The notes beneath the pieces were generated by a model. The model searched no databases. It was not told the DNA's origin and saw only the letters and a program-made list of their open reading frames with translations. From the NCBI GenBank assembly GCA_016212925.1, contig JACRDF010000047.1:186001-250000 (forward strand): DNA of 64,000 bases, read 5' to 3'. The DNA is from Desulfomonile tiedjei. GTDB taxonomy: Bacteria > Desulfobacterota > Desulfomonilia > Desulfomonilales > Desulfomonilaceae. The stretch's first letter is position 1. Every line of letters begins with the position of its first letter. Shown here piece by piece: positions 18,445 to 27,383 of this stretch. Both the position numbers and the translations under genes were made by a program.

Positions 18445-18639
18445 GTTGGAGGCCTATAGCAATTGCCAAAGATTTTGACCTTATTGCAAGCACCGTTTCC
18501 AAGGGATTGGTAGGGTCCAGAGCCTGCCCCGGACCGCGATCCGGGGTCCCTGGCGGACCGACCTGATTGATTTATCTGTGCATTGTCCACCGGCACGGAG
18601 GCCGGAGGCCACAGAATGCAAAGGCACTCCGCGGATTCG
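18445..18639 (+). repeat. 195-bp direct repeat, copy Y
   Basis: Second copy of 14947-15141, differing at scattered positions. It contains the same two internal palindromes. No transposase lies next to this copy. Confidence 0.85.
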
Positions 18640-18662
18640 GACATTATTTTTGGCAACAGGTA

Positions 18663-18873
18663 TATAGAGGTTCTCGAGAGTAATCACGGATTGAAATGCG
18701 GGTGCCACTGCCCGCTTCATCTTGACTCGCCCCGTAATTTGCGGCGGCCATAGGCCGCCCTACGTTTGCAGTCCCAGGCTTGGTGTCCTCTCCCGTAGGG
18801 CGGCCTATTGGCCGCCGTTGACCCAGACGCCACTGTGGGTTCATTCCGCGAAAACTTTTGAGAATCAGTATAA
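18663..18873. mobile_element. MITE-like element B with nested palindrome
   Basis: The ends 18663-18681 (TATAGAGGTTCTCGAGAGT) and 18855-18873 (ACTTTTGAGAATCAGTATA) are inverted repeats of the same type as element A. Inside are a REP half unit (GTGCCACTGCCCGC) and a 74-bp GGCGGCCATAGGCCGCC / GGCGGCCTATTGGCCGCC palindrome at 18743-18816, which makes this copy about twice the length of the others. 18874-19189 holds nothing recognised. Confidence 0.65.
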
Positions 18874-19189
18874 GTCGCTTCTTTGAAGGCGAAGCGGTAT
18901 CAGAACGAAAAAACGGAGCCAAAAGGTCAGCTCCGTTTCATGAGATAATTCTCATTGTGGCAACAGGGTTTTTTGCTGTTGCCTGTTTTGTCTCAGGATT
19001 ATGTAAACTCGTTAACTCCTTGCCCCATAATGCTCCTTTCGTTTGGGCCGACAAATCAGCCGTTAGAAGCAGCATTCGACGCGTCGAGATAATCTCTGCC
19101 ATCATGGTTGCAGAAAGAACCAACGGAGTCAATGGAAATTTATAAGTGAGCGTATCTATTCATTTATGATGGGAATCTTATGGGCGCCG

Positions 19190-19318
19190 GTCATTGCGAG
19201 AAGTGAAACGACGAAGCAATCTCATTTTCGGTGGGACGGGCATCTTGCCCGTCATTGCAGGAGACAGGCGAGACGCCTGTCCCACCAATGGAGATTGCTT
19301 CGCTCCGCTCGCAATGAC
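19190..19318. repeat. GTCATTGCGAG palindrome with nested GGTGGGAC palindrome
   Basis: The outer arms GTCATTGCGAGAAGTG...GAAGCAATCTC and GAGATTGCTTCG...CGCAATGAC enclose a second palindrome at 19230-19286 (GGTGGGACGGGC...GCCTGTCCCACC). The inner type also stands alone at 57891-57946, which shows that one family has landed inside the other. Confidence 0.85.
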
Positions 19319-19378
19319 AAAATTTTCCCGCCCGCAGGGCATGAATAGCAGTGAGCCGCGGTCGCGTTCGACGCACCT

Positions 19379-20203
19379 CTACCGCCGCCAGGTAATCTTG
19401 GCCTCATTTCTCAAGGGTAGCCTGTGATATTGGTATTTCGGATAGCCAACCATCATCGCGCCGAAGGATTGATGGCCCTTGGGAAGTGCAAGGGTCTCCT
19501 GCATCGGCGGATAGAAGGTGGCCGCCGCATTGAAATATCCCGCCCAGCAGGCCCCCAGCCCCAGAGAGAACGCGGCCAGCTCCAAATATGAAAGAGCTAT
19601 GACGCATGCCGATTGAGTAGGCGGAACCGCCTCACCATGAGCCACGATCAAATGCGGCGCGCCTCGGAGCACCCTGTCTACTCCGCCTTCCCAGATCTTA
19701 ACCACTCGGTCGAAATGCATCGGCTCAGCCACTTCAGGGTGGTCCTTGATCATTATTCGCATCCAGTCCACCACAATACCTGCCAGCCTTTGTACTTCGT
19801 CTGCGTTGTCGATGACCAGCCAGTTCACGGGTTGCCAATTGTGGCCCGAAGGCGCATATCTAGCCATCTCGATCAACTGGCTTAGGGTCGCCTGATCCAC
19901 GGGGTCTTTCTTGTACGTACGAATTGAACGTCGCGCTCGGAAGAAATGCTCGGTTTGTTCCGCGGTCGGCAGAAGGTCTTTGCGCACGGGAGGGCAATTC
20001 TCCGTCTTCATGGTGTTCAGAGACATCGCACTGTGCGGGCAAACCGCGACGCAGTGGCCGCAATTGATGCAGAGTTCCGCACCGCCGTCAATCAGGGCGG
20101 GAAAAGACTCTTTGGTCTTCATTTCAATAATCCGCGCAGGGCACTCCGCCACACAGTGTCCGTCACGCTTGCACTTTTCCTGGTCGACCGTAAACAAACT
20201 CAT
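19379..20203 (-). CDS. Ferredoxin-nitroreductase fusion
   Basis: A 274-aa protein with an N-terminal two-cluster ferredoxin domain (CKRDGHCVAECPARII, then CINCGHCVAVCPHSAM) followed by a flavin-dependent nitroreductase domain (RARRSIRTYKKDPVD, then MARYAPSGHNWQPVNWLVI, the FMN-binding start). The frame is open further upstream, but GGAAAGGA is correctly spaced from the ATG at 20203. The ferredoxin part can feed electrons to the FMN that reduces a nitro, ene or quinone substrate. It is the last of four minus-strand genes, 176 nt after the ferredoxin gene. Confidence 0.9.
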   Translation of the reverse strand: MSLFTVDQEKCKRDGHCVAECPARIIEMKTKESFPALIDGGAELCINCGHCVAVCPHSAMSLNTMKTENCPPVRKDLLPTAEQTEHFFRARRSIRTYKKDPVDQATLSQLIEMARYAPSGHNWQPVNWLVIDNADEVQRLAGIVVDWMRIMIKDHPEVAEPMHFDRVVKIWEGGVDRVLRGAPHLIVAHGEAVPPTQSACVIALSYLELAAFSLGLGACWAGYFNAAATFYPPMQETLALPKGHQSFGAMMVGYPKYQYHRLPLRNEAKITWRR

Positions 20204-20379
20204 AGTCATTCCTTTCCGTTCCAGGTGGTTCTGCGGAGTTATTTCTATGCCCCGAGGAAGTCGGCCCCGCAGGTTCCGTCTCTGACCCAATCCAGTATAA
20301 GGAAGATCTGGTATGGAGGCAATACACCTTGCCTCAGCTCTTTGTCCGGGATTTCCCGGAGGTCTTTATCCTCTCACTG

Positions 20380-21471
20380 CTACTTTCTTGTTACAACGAG
20401 CGGGATAAGGGATTTCCCTCGGGCCGACGCGAGTTGCATCATGTAGTCCTTTCCCGTGGCCGGCGGCTCTTTGCGCTCGGATTCGGGCTTTGCTTGCAGC
20501 GAGAGTGCTTCGCTGGGACACGTGGTAACGCACAACCCGCAGCCGATGCACCGGTCACGGTCCACTACCGCCACCTCATTGTCTCCCACTTTGATGGCTT
20601 CCATTTGGCAGCGGTCTACGCAGGTCTCGCAAGCCGAGCAGGCATCCGGATCGACTGCCGCGTAGTAATTCGCCAAAACCCTTTCCGCAGGTTTGGGGTC
20701 CATTTTGATTGAACGAAGAATCCCGCAGCAGTCCCCGCAACAGTTACACATACCGCCCGCGTCTTGAGAAATGAACGGCTGCGGCACGAGGCCGGCTTCG
20801 TCGCACTTGTCGATTATGCCAAGAGCCTCCTCTTGTGTGATAAAGCGGGCCATGCCTTTATCAACGTAATACTGAGCGTGGCTTCCAAACTGAAGGCAGA
20901 CCTCCAGCGGTTTGTCGCATCCCTTGTCCAAAAGGCCCTGCTGCATCCTGCATATGCAGTTTGCCGCCGCGATCTTGGCCTTGGTTTCAATAATTTTCTT
21001 CACGTCTTCGTACGGCGCCACGGGCCACAAATGGTCAATTGACTTGTTGACCGGTATAGTGCGCAAGGGCGGCATCTGGCCTAGCCCCTTTTTGCCAAGG
21101 GCCTCCACGAAATACTGCTCGCACAGTTCTGCCAGCCCCCTGTCCAGGTCTTTTGCTTGATACTCCCAAGAGCCGACGACAAAAGGCGCGGCCCCGTATT
21201 TGGAGCTGTCCTCCTTCTTGACCCTGAAAATGAGGCCCTTGTCTACCATGCGTTCCAGCATGGCAGCCACCGCGGCCGGCTCCTTGCCACTTCGTTGAGC
21301 TATGGCTTCGGGTGGTTCCAGCATCATGCTGAGATGCAGAAACAGCTCGGCTTCTTCTTCCGAAAACAGCTTCTCCAGGATTTTCAGTTCGACTCCGGAT
21401 TCGGTTGAAGGAAATCCCATTGAATACTGGTCCAACTGTTCACGCAAATCGTAGTATACTTTCGCGGTCAT
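20380..21471 (-). CDS. Iron-sulfur protein with N-terminal winged-helix-like region and two ferredoxin sites
   Basis: A 363-aa protein. Residues about 20-85 resemble a winged helix (EAIAQRSGKEPAAVAAMLERMVDKGLIFRV). The middle holds CICRMQQGLLDKGCDKPLEVC and a cysteine-rich CNCCGDCCGILRS motif. The C-terminal third has two ferredoxin 4Fe-4S motifs (CSACETCVDRCQMEAI and CIGCGLCVTTCPSEAL). Proteins of this arrangement are frequent in sulfate-reducing and syntrophic deltaproteobacteria and are usually annotated only as 4Fe-4S binding. Position after the molybdenum enzyme suggests it is its electron partner. Confidence 0.85.
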   Translation of the reverse strand: MTAKVYYDLREQLDQYSMGFPSTESGVELKILEKLFSEEEAELFLHLSMMLEPPEAIAQRSGKEPAAVAAMLERMVDKGLIFRVKKEDSSKYGAAPFVVGSWEYQAKDLDRGLAELCEQYFVEALGKKGLGQMPPLRTIPVNKSIDHLWPVAPYEDVKKIIETKAKIAAANCICRMQQGLLDKGCDKPLEVCLQFGSHAQYYVDKGMARFITQEEALGIIDKCDEAGLVPQPFISQDAGGMCNCCGDCCGILRSIKMDPKPAERVLANYYAAVDPDACSACETCVDRCQMEAIKVGDNEVAVVDRDRCIGCGLCVTTCPSEALSLQAKPESERKEPPATGKDYMMQLASARGKSLIPLVVTRK

Positions 21472-21565
21472 CTTGTCCTCCCGGATGATGAGTTGCCAGC
21501 TCTGGAGCTAGCAGGCCTAGGTTTTTGGCAACGAGGAATTGAACGGGAATCCACGTTTCCACATG

Positions 21566-23806
21566 TCACACCGCTGTTACCCGGCACGGAACGAATCGGT
21601 GGAGCGGCGTCGCTGCTACAGGGTCCCTGTTGGTATTCTTCGTCAGCCGATTCACGTTGGCGCCGTGTTTTCGGCCTGTGTGTATTAGCCCGAACCCGTG
21701 AGGCATGATGACCTGACCCCGTCGGGCCGCGTCCGTAACTTCCAAGTCGATATCCTCCGACCCTGCTTCGGTCGTTACTCTCACGGTCAGGCCGTCTGCA
21801 AGACCAAGGGCGACGGCATCGTCAGGGTGCATCATCAGCGTGCAGGGTCTGCTCTTTCCCTTGTTCCAGGCCGGGTCCCTCATGATCGTGTTCGCGTTGT
21901 AATCCATGTGGCGACCCGCCGCGAGTAGGAGCGGGTAGTCCGGATTCATGCGCAGGCCTACCTCTTCACTCTGAACGTCTATACCCTTGATGGCTTCCGC
22001 GAGTTCGGGAATCAAAACGTTTATTCGCTTATCCTCGGTTCGGAGTTCATCCAGAGGATTTGAAGCATCGCATTTGCCGATCCAAATCCCTTCGGGGTGA
22101 TCGATAATGGCCTTAAAAATCTCTTCCCCCATAGTGGGTCCGGGATTGAATCCCGCGCGGGCGGCGTTCTCCCGGGAGGATTTGGGCGCGACCTGCAACA
22201 TGCCCCATAGTGCGGAAAGATTTACAGACCCAAGCGCCTTCCCGAGCGTCTTACCGAGAATGAAAGGCATGAATTTCATCGCACGGGGCTCACTTTGAGC
22301 GAAAGCCATAAGCTGCATGCCGAAATTCATGCGGTCTCCGAAGGCTGCGTCGTGCAGCGTTTGAGGAATTTCCGGGAGTAGACCAAGCCGGTCCGCGAGT
22401 CGTGTGAGGATCTCTCCCTCCTCCAGGCATTCTCCCTCAGCTTCAACTACCGGGCGCCGCATCTGGAAGAATATTTCGGGGAAGTTCCAAGTGAAAAACG
22501 TTCCATCCCATTTTTCGTACGCAGATTTGGCTGGCAGCACGTAATGGGCAAGACTGGCCGTCTCGGTGAAGGCCACGTCTACCGCCACCAGGAGGTCGAG
22601 GGCCTTGAAAGCCTGTTCATAGGCCGTGGTATCCGCATACGATCGCAACGGATTGGAGGCGCTCACAAATACCGCACGCAGCCGATCCGGCCGATCTGCC
22701 AGTATCTCTTCAGGCATGACGTTTGGCGGAAAATAGCCCATGATTGCAGGAAAATCCGTGGCCGTGGTACGCCAGGTCTTGGGGTCACGTTCGTCGGAAT
22801 GAGAGCCGATAGGCATTATGGAGCCCGGTATGAAGTTCCCTCCGGGGGCCCCTATGCGTCCGCAAATGGCTAGAAGGATCAATTCCAGGTAGGACGTGAC
22901 GGTACTGTGGCGCCCCATAAGGATGCCCAAATCCGAGTGACATGACCATTTCCGAGTGGAGAGGAGCCGGCAGAGGTCGAAAACCTGATCATAGTCCAGT
23001 TGGCAAAGGGCTATGGCAGGACGGGGGTCGAAGTCAAGGAACCATGGCTGAATCTCGTCGAAGCCGCTCACGTGGTCTGCAATATAGTCGGTCTTTTGCC
23101 AACCCTCCCGAAGAATAATACTGATCATGGATCGAAAGAGCAGGGCGTCCGTACCCGGGCGAATCGCCAGGTGAATGTCCGCTTTCTGTGCGGTCTCCGA
23201 ACGTCTGGGATCGATCACCACGAGCAACTTGTCAGGGTCTTCGGAAATTCTCTTCAGATGCCGCCGCGCTTGCGGCATTTGGTGGCTCATCCAGCCGTTC
23301 CAGCCGACCGCTAGCAGCATGTCGGTTTCTTTGTGGTCAGGGTGGGTCCCCAAGTACTGACGCCCCAACCCTCGTCCGTTTACCCAGAAGTAGCCTGTCA
23401 GCTCCTGAGCAAGCGGGCTGTAGTGATAGTGCGACCCCAATCCTCGCAGAAGGCGCACCCCGAACGCGGCCTCAAAGTGGCACCCCTGGCCGCCTCCGCC
23501 CATGTAGGCGAGGGAGCGAGGCCCGTAGGTTTCGACGGTTGATTTGAGCTTTTCCGCAATCTCGTCCAGTGCCTGGTCCCATGATACCTCTTTGAATTCT
23601 CCATTTACCCGTTTGAGAGGCATTTTCAGACGATCTTCGTGGTGTTGATAATGAGCTATTTTCAGCCCCTTGCGACAACAGTACCCCTCGCTGCGAGGGT
23701 TTTGGTTGTCAGCGCGAACCTTGGTTATCCTGTTCCCCTCGACCATCACTTCGAGGCCACAGTTTTGACCGCAACACGCACAGCTCGTTTTTTGCCACGA
23801 TGACAT
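21566..23806 (-). CDS. Molybdopterin oxidoreductase, cytoplasmic
   Basis: A 746-aa member of the DMSO-reductase superfamily. The 4Fe-4S site uses C9, C12, C16 and C44 (CACCGQNC, then GYCCRKG). The bis-MGD domains and a C-terminal dinucleotide-binding domain (PDYPLLLAAGRHMDYNANT) follow. There is no twin-arginine signal, so it acts in the cytosol. At the position where formate dehydrogenases have Sec/Cys the sequence reads SPLAQELTGYFWVNGRG, with no cysteine, selenocysteine or serine immediately apparent, so the metal ligand and the reaction are open. The flanking MarR, ferredoxin and nitroreductase genes suggest an inducible reductive or hydroxylating system. Confidence 0.88.
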   Translation of the reverse strand: MSSWQKTSCACCGQNCGLEVMVEGNRITKVRADNQNPRSEGYCCRKGLKIAHYQHHEDRLKMPLKRVNGEFKEVSWDQALDEIAEKLKSTVETYGPRSLAYMGGGGQGCHFEAAFGVRLLRGLGSHYHYSPLAQELTGYFWVNGRGLGRQYLGTHPDHKETDMLLAVGWNGWMSHQMPQARRHLKRISEDPDKLLVVIDPRRSETAQKADIHLAIRPGTDALLFRSMISIILREGWQKTDYIADHVSGFDEIQPWFLDFDPRPAIALCQLDYDQVFDLCRLLSTRKWSCHSDLGILMGRHSTVTSYLELILLAICGRIGAPGGNFIPGSIMPIGSHSDERDPKTWRTTATDFPAIMGYFPPNVMPEEILADRPDRLRAVFVSASNPLRSYADTTAYEQAFKALDLLVAVDVAFTETASLAHYVLPAKSAYEKWDGTFFTWNFPEIFFQMRRPVVEAEGECLEEGEILTRLADRLGLLPEIPQTLHDAAFGDRMNFGMQLMAFAQSEPRAMKFMPFILGKTLGKALGSVNLSALWGMLQVAPKSSRENAARAGFNPGPTMGEEIFKAIIDHPEGIWIGKCDASNPLDELRTEDKRINVLIPELAEAIKGIDVQSEEVGLRMNPDYPLLLAAGRHMDYNANTIMRDPAWNKGKSRPCTLMMHPDDAVALGLADGLTVRVTTEAGSEDIDLEVTDAARRGQVIMPHGFGLIHTGRKHGANVNRLTKNTNRDPVAATPLHRFVPCRVTAV

Positions 23807-23864
23807 TTCGCCCTCCCATCACTTTTGACCTGCACGTTTCACTGAGAGTTGATTGTCAGGCCAT

Positions 23865-23882
23865 TAGTTTGTCTGCTAACTA
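23865..23882. promoter_or_regulatory. Possible MarR operator
   Basis: TAGTTT-N6-TAACTA, an imperfect inverted repeat in the 91-nt gap between the MarR gene and the molybdenum enzyme. TAGTTTGT also occurs on the minus strand just upstream of the MarR start (around 24325-24332). Two related sites around a MarR gene are suggestive only. Confidence 0.35.
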
Positions 23883-23897
23883 TTCTGCCAAAAAAAA

Positions 23898-24317
23898 CTA
23901 GTCCCTCAGGTCTTTCAAGAGTCTTTTCAGAAGGACTTTCTCTTCAAAGGACAGATTCCGCAGAATTTCTTCATTGGCCTTGTCCCGTTCTTCCATCAGC
24001 TTCGGCGCCAGCGTTTTACCCCGGTCCGTGAGATATAGCTGCAGGAACCGCTTGTCTCCTGGATCGGTTTCCTTGACGAGCCACCCCGCTTCGGCCATCC
24101 GGTCCAGGATCCCGGAAAGAGTAGCCGGATCCAGTACTAGCTTTTTTCCTAAATCCCCCGCTGATATTCCCTCGCTTTGACATAACGCGCCAAGGACGAG
24201 GTGCTGGATTGGAGTCAGACCATAGGTGGCCATGCGATGCTTGGCGACGGCATGTGCGCGTTGATAGGCTTTGGCCAACAGGTAGACTATACAGTCCTGA
24301 TAGGGCATCCTGAACAT
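23898..24317 (-). CDS. MarR-family transcriptional regulator
   Basis: A 139-aa winged-helix regulator. The DNA-binding part is LGALCQSEGISAGDLGKKLVLDPATLSGILDRMAEAGWL, with the wing at KETDPGDKRFLQLYLTDRGK; flanking helices give the dimer. MarR proteins usually repress neighbouring genes and are released by phenolic or oxidised ligands. It is the first gene of the minus-strand run with the molybdenum enzyme, so it probably controls that operon and itself. The N-terminal C-containing segment (MPYQDCIVYLL) leaves redox sensing possible but unproven. Confidence 0.92.
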   Translation of the reverse strand: MFRMPYQDCIVYLLAKAYQRAHAVAKHRMATYGLTPIQHLVLGALCQSEGISAGDLGKKLVLDPATLSGILDRMAEAGWLVKETDPGDKRFLQLYLTDRGKTLAPKLMEERDKANEEILRNLSFEEKVLLKRLLKDLRD

Positions 24318-24522
24318 CCTTTCGTATACAAACTACCGGCAGCCGAGTTCTCTGTCAAGAAAAAATAGTGAATAGGTTCCACCTTCCGTGCAGACAACGT
24401 TCCTTGCTCGGCTCATGTGGCACAATTCACCACAAATTGGTATTTTTAGGAATGAGGTCAGGAAGTGAACAGAAAAAGCTAGTCTTCGATTTGCCTTTCC
24501 GATTGATTCCATAGGAGTAACC

Positions 24523-25089
24523 TTGCAGCAGGACCGCGAAAGGTGGGATAAGCGCCACCTGGAGGAGAGAAGCACTGCTCCGACACCAGATCCTTGGCTG
24601 GTGGAACACGCCGGCATGCTCGAATCAGGGCAATGCCTCGATCTGGCCTGCGGCCGGGGTGGGAATGCGCTTTTTGTGGCGGAGAGAAGGTACACGGTCC
24701 ATGCCGTTGATATAAGTCTCACTGCCCTGTCCGACCTGCAAACCGAGGCAAATCGGCGCAATCTTGACGTGCAATGCATCGTTATGGATCTGGATTACTG
24801 CTCACTCCCGGCAGGTCCTTACGACCTTGTCCTGGTGTTTTACTTTTTCGAACCGCGACTTATGGGCGCGATCAAGGACTGCCTCAAACCGGGCGGTTTG
24901 ATCATCTACGCCACCTACAATCACAGGCACACGAGTGTGAAGCCCGGATTCAACGTCGCGTATCTTGTGCCGCCCACAGGACTCGTCCCTTACTTCCCCC
25001 ACTTTGAAATACTTCTCAACGAACCATACGCGGGGGAAAACGGAAACATAACCCGTATGATCGGCCGAAAAGAACCTTGTAAACAATAG
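24523..25089 (+). CDS. Class I SAM-dependent methyltransferase (TehB-like)
   Basis: A 188-aa single-domain methyltransferase. Motif I is LDLACGRGGNALFVAE near residues 39-54, the acidic end of strand 2 is in VHAVDIS, motif IV is YDLVLVFYFFEPRL, and a post-motif strand is GGLIIYATYN. Small enzymes of this type include tellurite/thiopurine-like methyltransferases, but the substrate is unknown. The start is TTG at 24523, with AGGAG upstream. It runs divergently from the MarR operon and could share its control region. Confidence 0.87.
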   Translation: MQQDRERWDKRHLEERSTAPTPDPWLVEHAGMLESGQCLDLACGRGGNALFVAERRYTVHAVDISLTALSDLQTEANRRNLDVQCIVMDLDYCSLPAGPYDLVLVFYFFEPRLMGAIKDCLKPGGLIIYATYNHRHTSVKPGFNVAYLVPPTGLVPYFPHFEILLNEPYAGENGNITRMIGRKEPCKQ

Positions 25090-25173
25090 GCCGGTCTGTC
25101 ATATTCTCGGACCGCGAGCGTCAGCGCAGGAGTGGAAATGGTTTCAAAACCTGCGAGTTCCTGGAAGAGTTTT

Positions 25174-25262
25174 CGGGGAGGCCCTTTTTGTTCGGCCTCC
25201 CCGGACCCCTCCCCAAAAACTCCCATGATTTTGCACCATTGTCGCCGCCGGCGACAATGGTG
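25174..25262. repeat. Modular two-hairpin element, copy b
   Basis: Hairpin 1 is at 25174-25203, then the linker ACCCCTCCCCAAAAACTCCC, then hairpin 2 at 25234-25262 (CACCATTGTCGCC / GGCGACAATGGTG). Hairpin 2 is unrelated in sequence to that of copy a, although the linker is nearly the same. Confidence 0.82.
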
Positions 25263-25424
25263 TAGTGTGGCCAACAACGATGTCGGCTCCATGCTAAAGG
25301 GTTTTGAAACCGCTTGTGCTATAGAGTGCCGCAAATAGCATGCATAATGATGGCCGCTTTCATAGCGTGTTAGATCTCCGGAGGTATTGCAAGCTATTTG
25401 AGGGACAGGACACTAGAAAGGAAA

Positions 25425-25518
25425 TAGAAGCTGTTTCAAAGAGCTGGGACGAGCGGGGCAAATGTTTGCAGGCCCGGAGCCATCTCAGGAACCCTCGTAG
25501 GGTTTGAAACAGCTTCTA
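25425..25518. mobile_element. 94-bp MITE-like element with perfect 16-bp ends
   Basis: TAGAAGCTGTTTCAAA at 25425-25440 and its exact complement at 25503-25518 bound a short non-coding unit. It ends 13 bases before the start codon of the methyltransferase gene at 25532. No transposase in the window has matching ends. Confidence 0.65.
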
Positions 25519-25531
25519 ACAACCTATACCC

Positions 25532-26359
25532 ATGAACCAGGACCTGTCTTTTTCGTTCGGCCGCAACTGGCGGAATTTCCTCAAGAGCTTTGATCGAGAA
25601 AGGCTGCGGATAGCTGAAGCCTCACTCAGGGAGTTCCTCAATCTGCCTGACCTGAAAGGCCGGAGCTTCGTGGACATCGGTTGCGGGAGCGGTTTATTCT
25701 CGTACGCTGCGTTCAACCTGGGCGCGGAGAGAATAGTCAGCTTTGACGTAGACCCCGAGAGCGTACAATGCTGTAAATACCTCCACGACTTGGCCGGGAA
25801 GCCGTCCAACTGGGAGATTCACGAAGGCTCCATCCTGGACAGGGGTTTTGTTTTAGGGCTCGGGACCTTTGACCTGGTTTATTCGTGGGGAGTGCTTCAT
25901 CACACGGGAAAAATGTGGGAGGCCATTGACGCCGCCGCCGGCCTGGTCAATCCGGGCGGGCTCTACTACATAGCCCTTTACAACAAAATCCTGGCCAGAG
26001 ACGGCGGCGCGGCATGGGTTCACTCATTCTGGCTGGCAGTGAAGAGAACTTACAATTCTTGGCCGAGGCTGAGCGTTTATCTGCTCGAATACCCGGCCCT
26101 GGCCGCATACTTGGCTATGGTGGCCGCAAAAGGGCAGAATCCGTTCACGCATGTGAAGAACTACAGGTCCCACCGGGGAATGAGCTGGCGAACCGATGCA
26201 ACAGACTGGTTAGGCGGATATCCGTACGAGTTTGCTACGGTGGAAGAAGTGTTCAGGTTCATCAAAGAAAAATTCCCCGACTTCAACCTCGTCAACATTA
26301 AGGTCACGAGCGGCCGGGGATTGAATTGGTTTCTTTTTGAAAATACCGTGAAAAGATGA
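25532..26359 (+). CDS. Class I SAM-dependent methyltransferase
   Basis: A 275-aa methyltransferase. Motif I is FVDIGCGSGLFSYAA near residues 46-60, followed by VSFDVDPESVQCC (acidic ribose contact) and DLVYSWGVLHHTGKMWEAI, the motif IV and post-I region of UbiE-like enzymes. The C-terminal part holds helices and LGGYPYEFATVEEVFRFIKEKF, a segment often seen in sugar or lipid methyltransferases. No good ribosome site precedes the ATG; the upstream DNA is the end of a MITE-like element, which may have replaced the native leader. Confidence 0.87.
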   Translation: MNQDLSFSFGRNWRNFLKSFDRERLRIAEASLREFLNLPDLKGRSFVDIGCGSGLFSYAAFNLGAERIVSFDVDPESVQCCKYLHDLAGKPSNWEIHEGSILDRGFVLGLGTFDLVYSWGVLHHTGKMWEAIDAAAGLVNPGGLYYIALYNKILARDGGAAWVHSFWLAVKRTYNSWPRLSVYLLEYPALAAYLAMVAAKGQNPFTHVKNYRSHRGMSWRTDATDWLGGYPYEFATVEEVFRFIKEKFPDFNLVNIKVTSGRGLNWFLFENTVKR

Positions 26360-26483
26360 GACCGGTTCACTTACGCGCTCCCTCTCCAGGCGGCAGCGGG
26401 AGAAGGGTTGCCGGACCTTCCGTCCACTTTAGCCGTTTGGAACTCGGTTCATCAGCTATTTCACGGCGCTGATTTGGCCCCAC

Positions 26484-27236
26484 CTACTGAGCCGCCACTG
26501 CCTTCAATATGTCCACTACTTCGGCGTTTCCTGCGGATGAAGCCCACATGAGCGCGGTCCAGCCGTTTCTGTCCCGAGCATGTGGGTCAGCCCCTGCTTT
26601 CAGCAGTGCGTTCACCACATCGGGGTAGCCCTCGGAAGCGGCGACAATCAATGCCGTAGCGCCGTACTGATCTCGAGCCTCCGTCTTTGCCCCGGCATCC
26701 AGCAGTTGGTTAACCACGCCCGCATAGCCCCGCCGCGACGCCCTCATGAGCGCGGTCCAGCCGTAATCGTCCTCGGCGTTAACCCTGACGCCTTTGTCCA
26801 GGAGAAGTGCGACCACGTCTTGAAACCCGCGGCGACAGGCCTTCATTAAGGCGGTAGCCCCGTATTGATCACGTGCTTCCAGGTCCGCGCCTTTCTCCAG
26901 CACAAGCTTCATTATTTCCGAATTGCCGTTGGCAGCTGCCCACATCAACGGCGTCCAGCCGTTTTTGTCCTTCACATGAATGTCAGCGCCGTTTCCCAGA
27001 AGGATCTTAACTACGGCTGTGTGACCTTCTCGGCAGGCCAAGATCAACGCGGACCAGCTTTCCGCATCCCTCGCGTTGACATCCGCGCCGCTTTGCAGCA
27101 GTTCGTTCACACTTGCCAAATTACCCATGCCTGACGCATGTATGAGCTTGTTTTGCATTGGCGCGCCGCAATGGGGACATGCGTCGGCCAAGGTGGAGAC
27201 CCTGTCTCCGCATTCGTAACATGTGCTTAGTGCCAT
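26484..27236 (-). CDS. Zinc-ribbon ankyrin-repeat protein
   Basis: A 250-aa cytoplasmic protein. Residues 6-26 form a zinc ribbon (CYECGDRVSTLADACPHCG) and the rest is about six ankyrin repeats (for example NGWTPLMWAAANGNSEIMKLV and YGATALMKACRRGFQDVVALL). GGAGG precedes the ATG. It is the most downstream of three ankyrin genes on the minus strand. The shared ribbon and near-identical repeat wording show that it is a recent paralogue of the next gene. The binding partner is unknown. Confidence 0.92.
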   Translation of the reverse strand: MALSTCYECGDRVSTLADACPHCGAPMQNKLIHASGMGNLASVNELLQSGADVNARDAESWSALILACREGHTAVVKILLGNGADIHVKDKNGWTPLMWAAANGNSEIMKLVLEKGADLEARDQYGATALMKACRRGFQDVVALLLDKGVRVNAEDDYGWTALMRASRRGYAGVVNQLLDAGAKTEARDQYGATALIVAASEGYPDVVNALLKAGADPHARDRNGWTALMWASSAGNAEVVDILKAVAAQ

Positions 27237-27383
27237 TGCATCTTACCTCCGTCGATATCTTTTGGGAGGGCTCCAGCCGGGCCTTCAGTCCCTCATGATA
27301 GGCCGGAGAGCCTTCCGTGCGTGGGCCGTGCCATCGCCGGTTTCTCCGCGGCGGGTTTGGCTCCATGTAATCCGAACCAGCTG

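Noticed and set aside
18858-19145. Possible 95-residue plus-strand gene
   Set aside because: It begins within a MITE-like element, has no ribosome site and no recognisable protein features.
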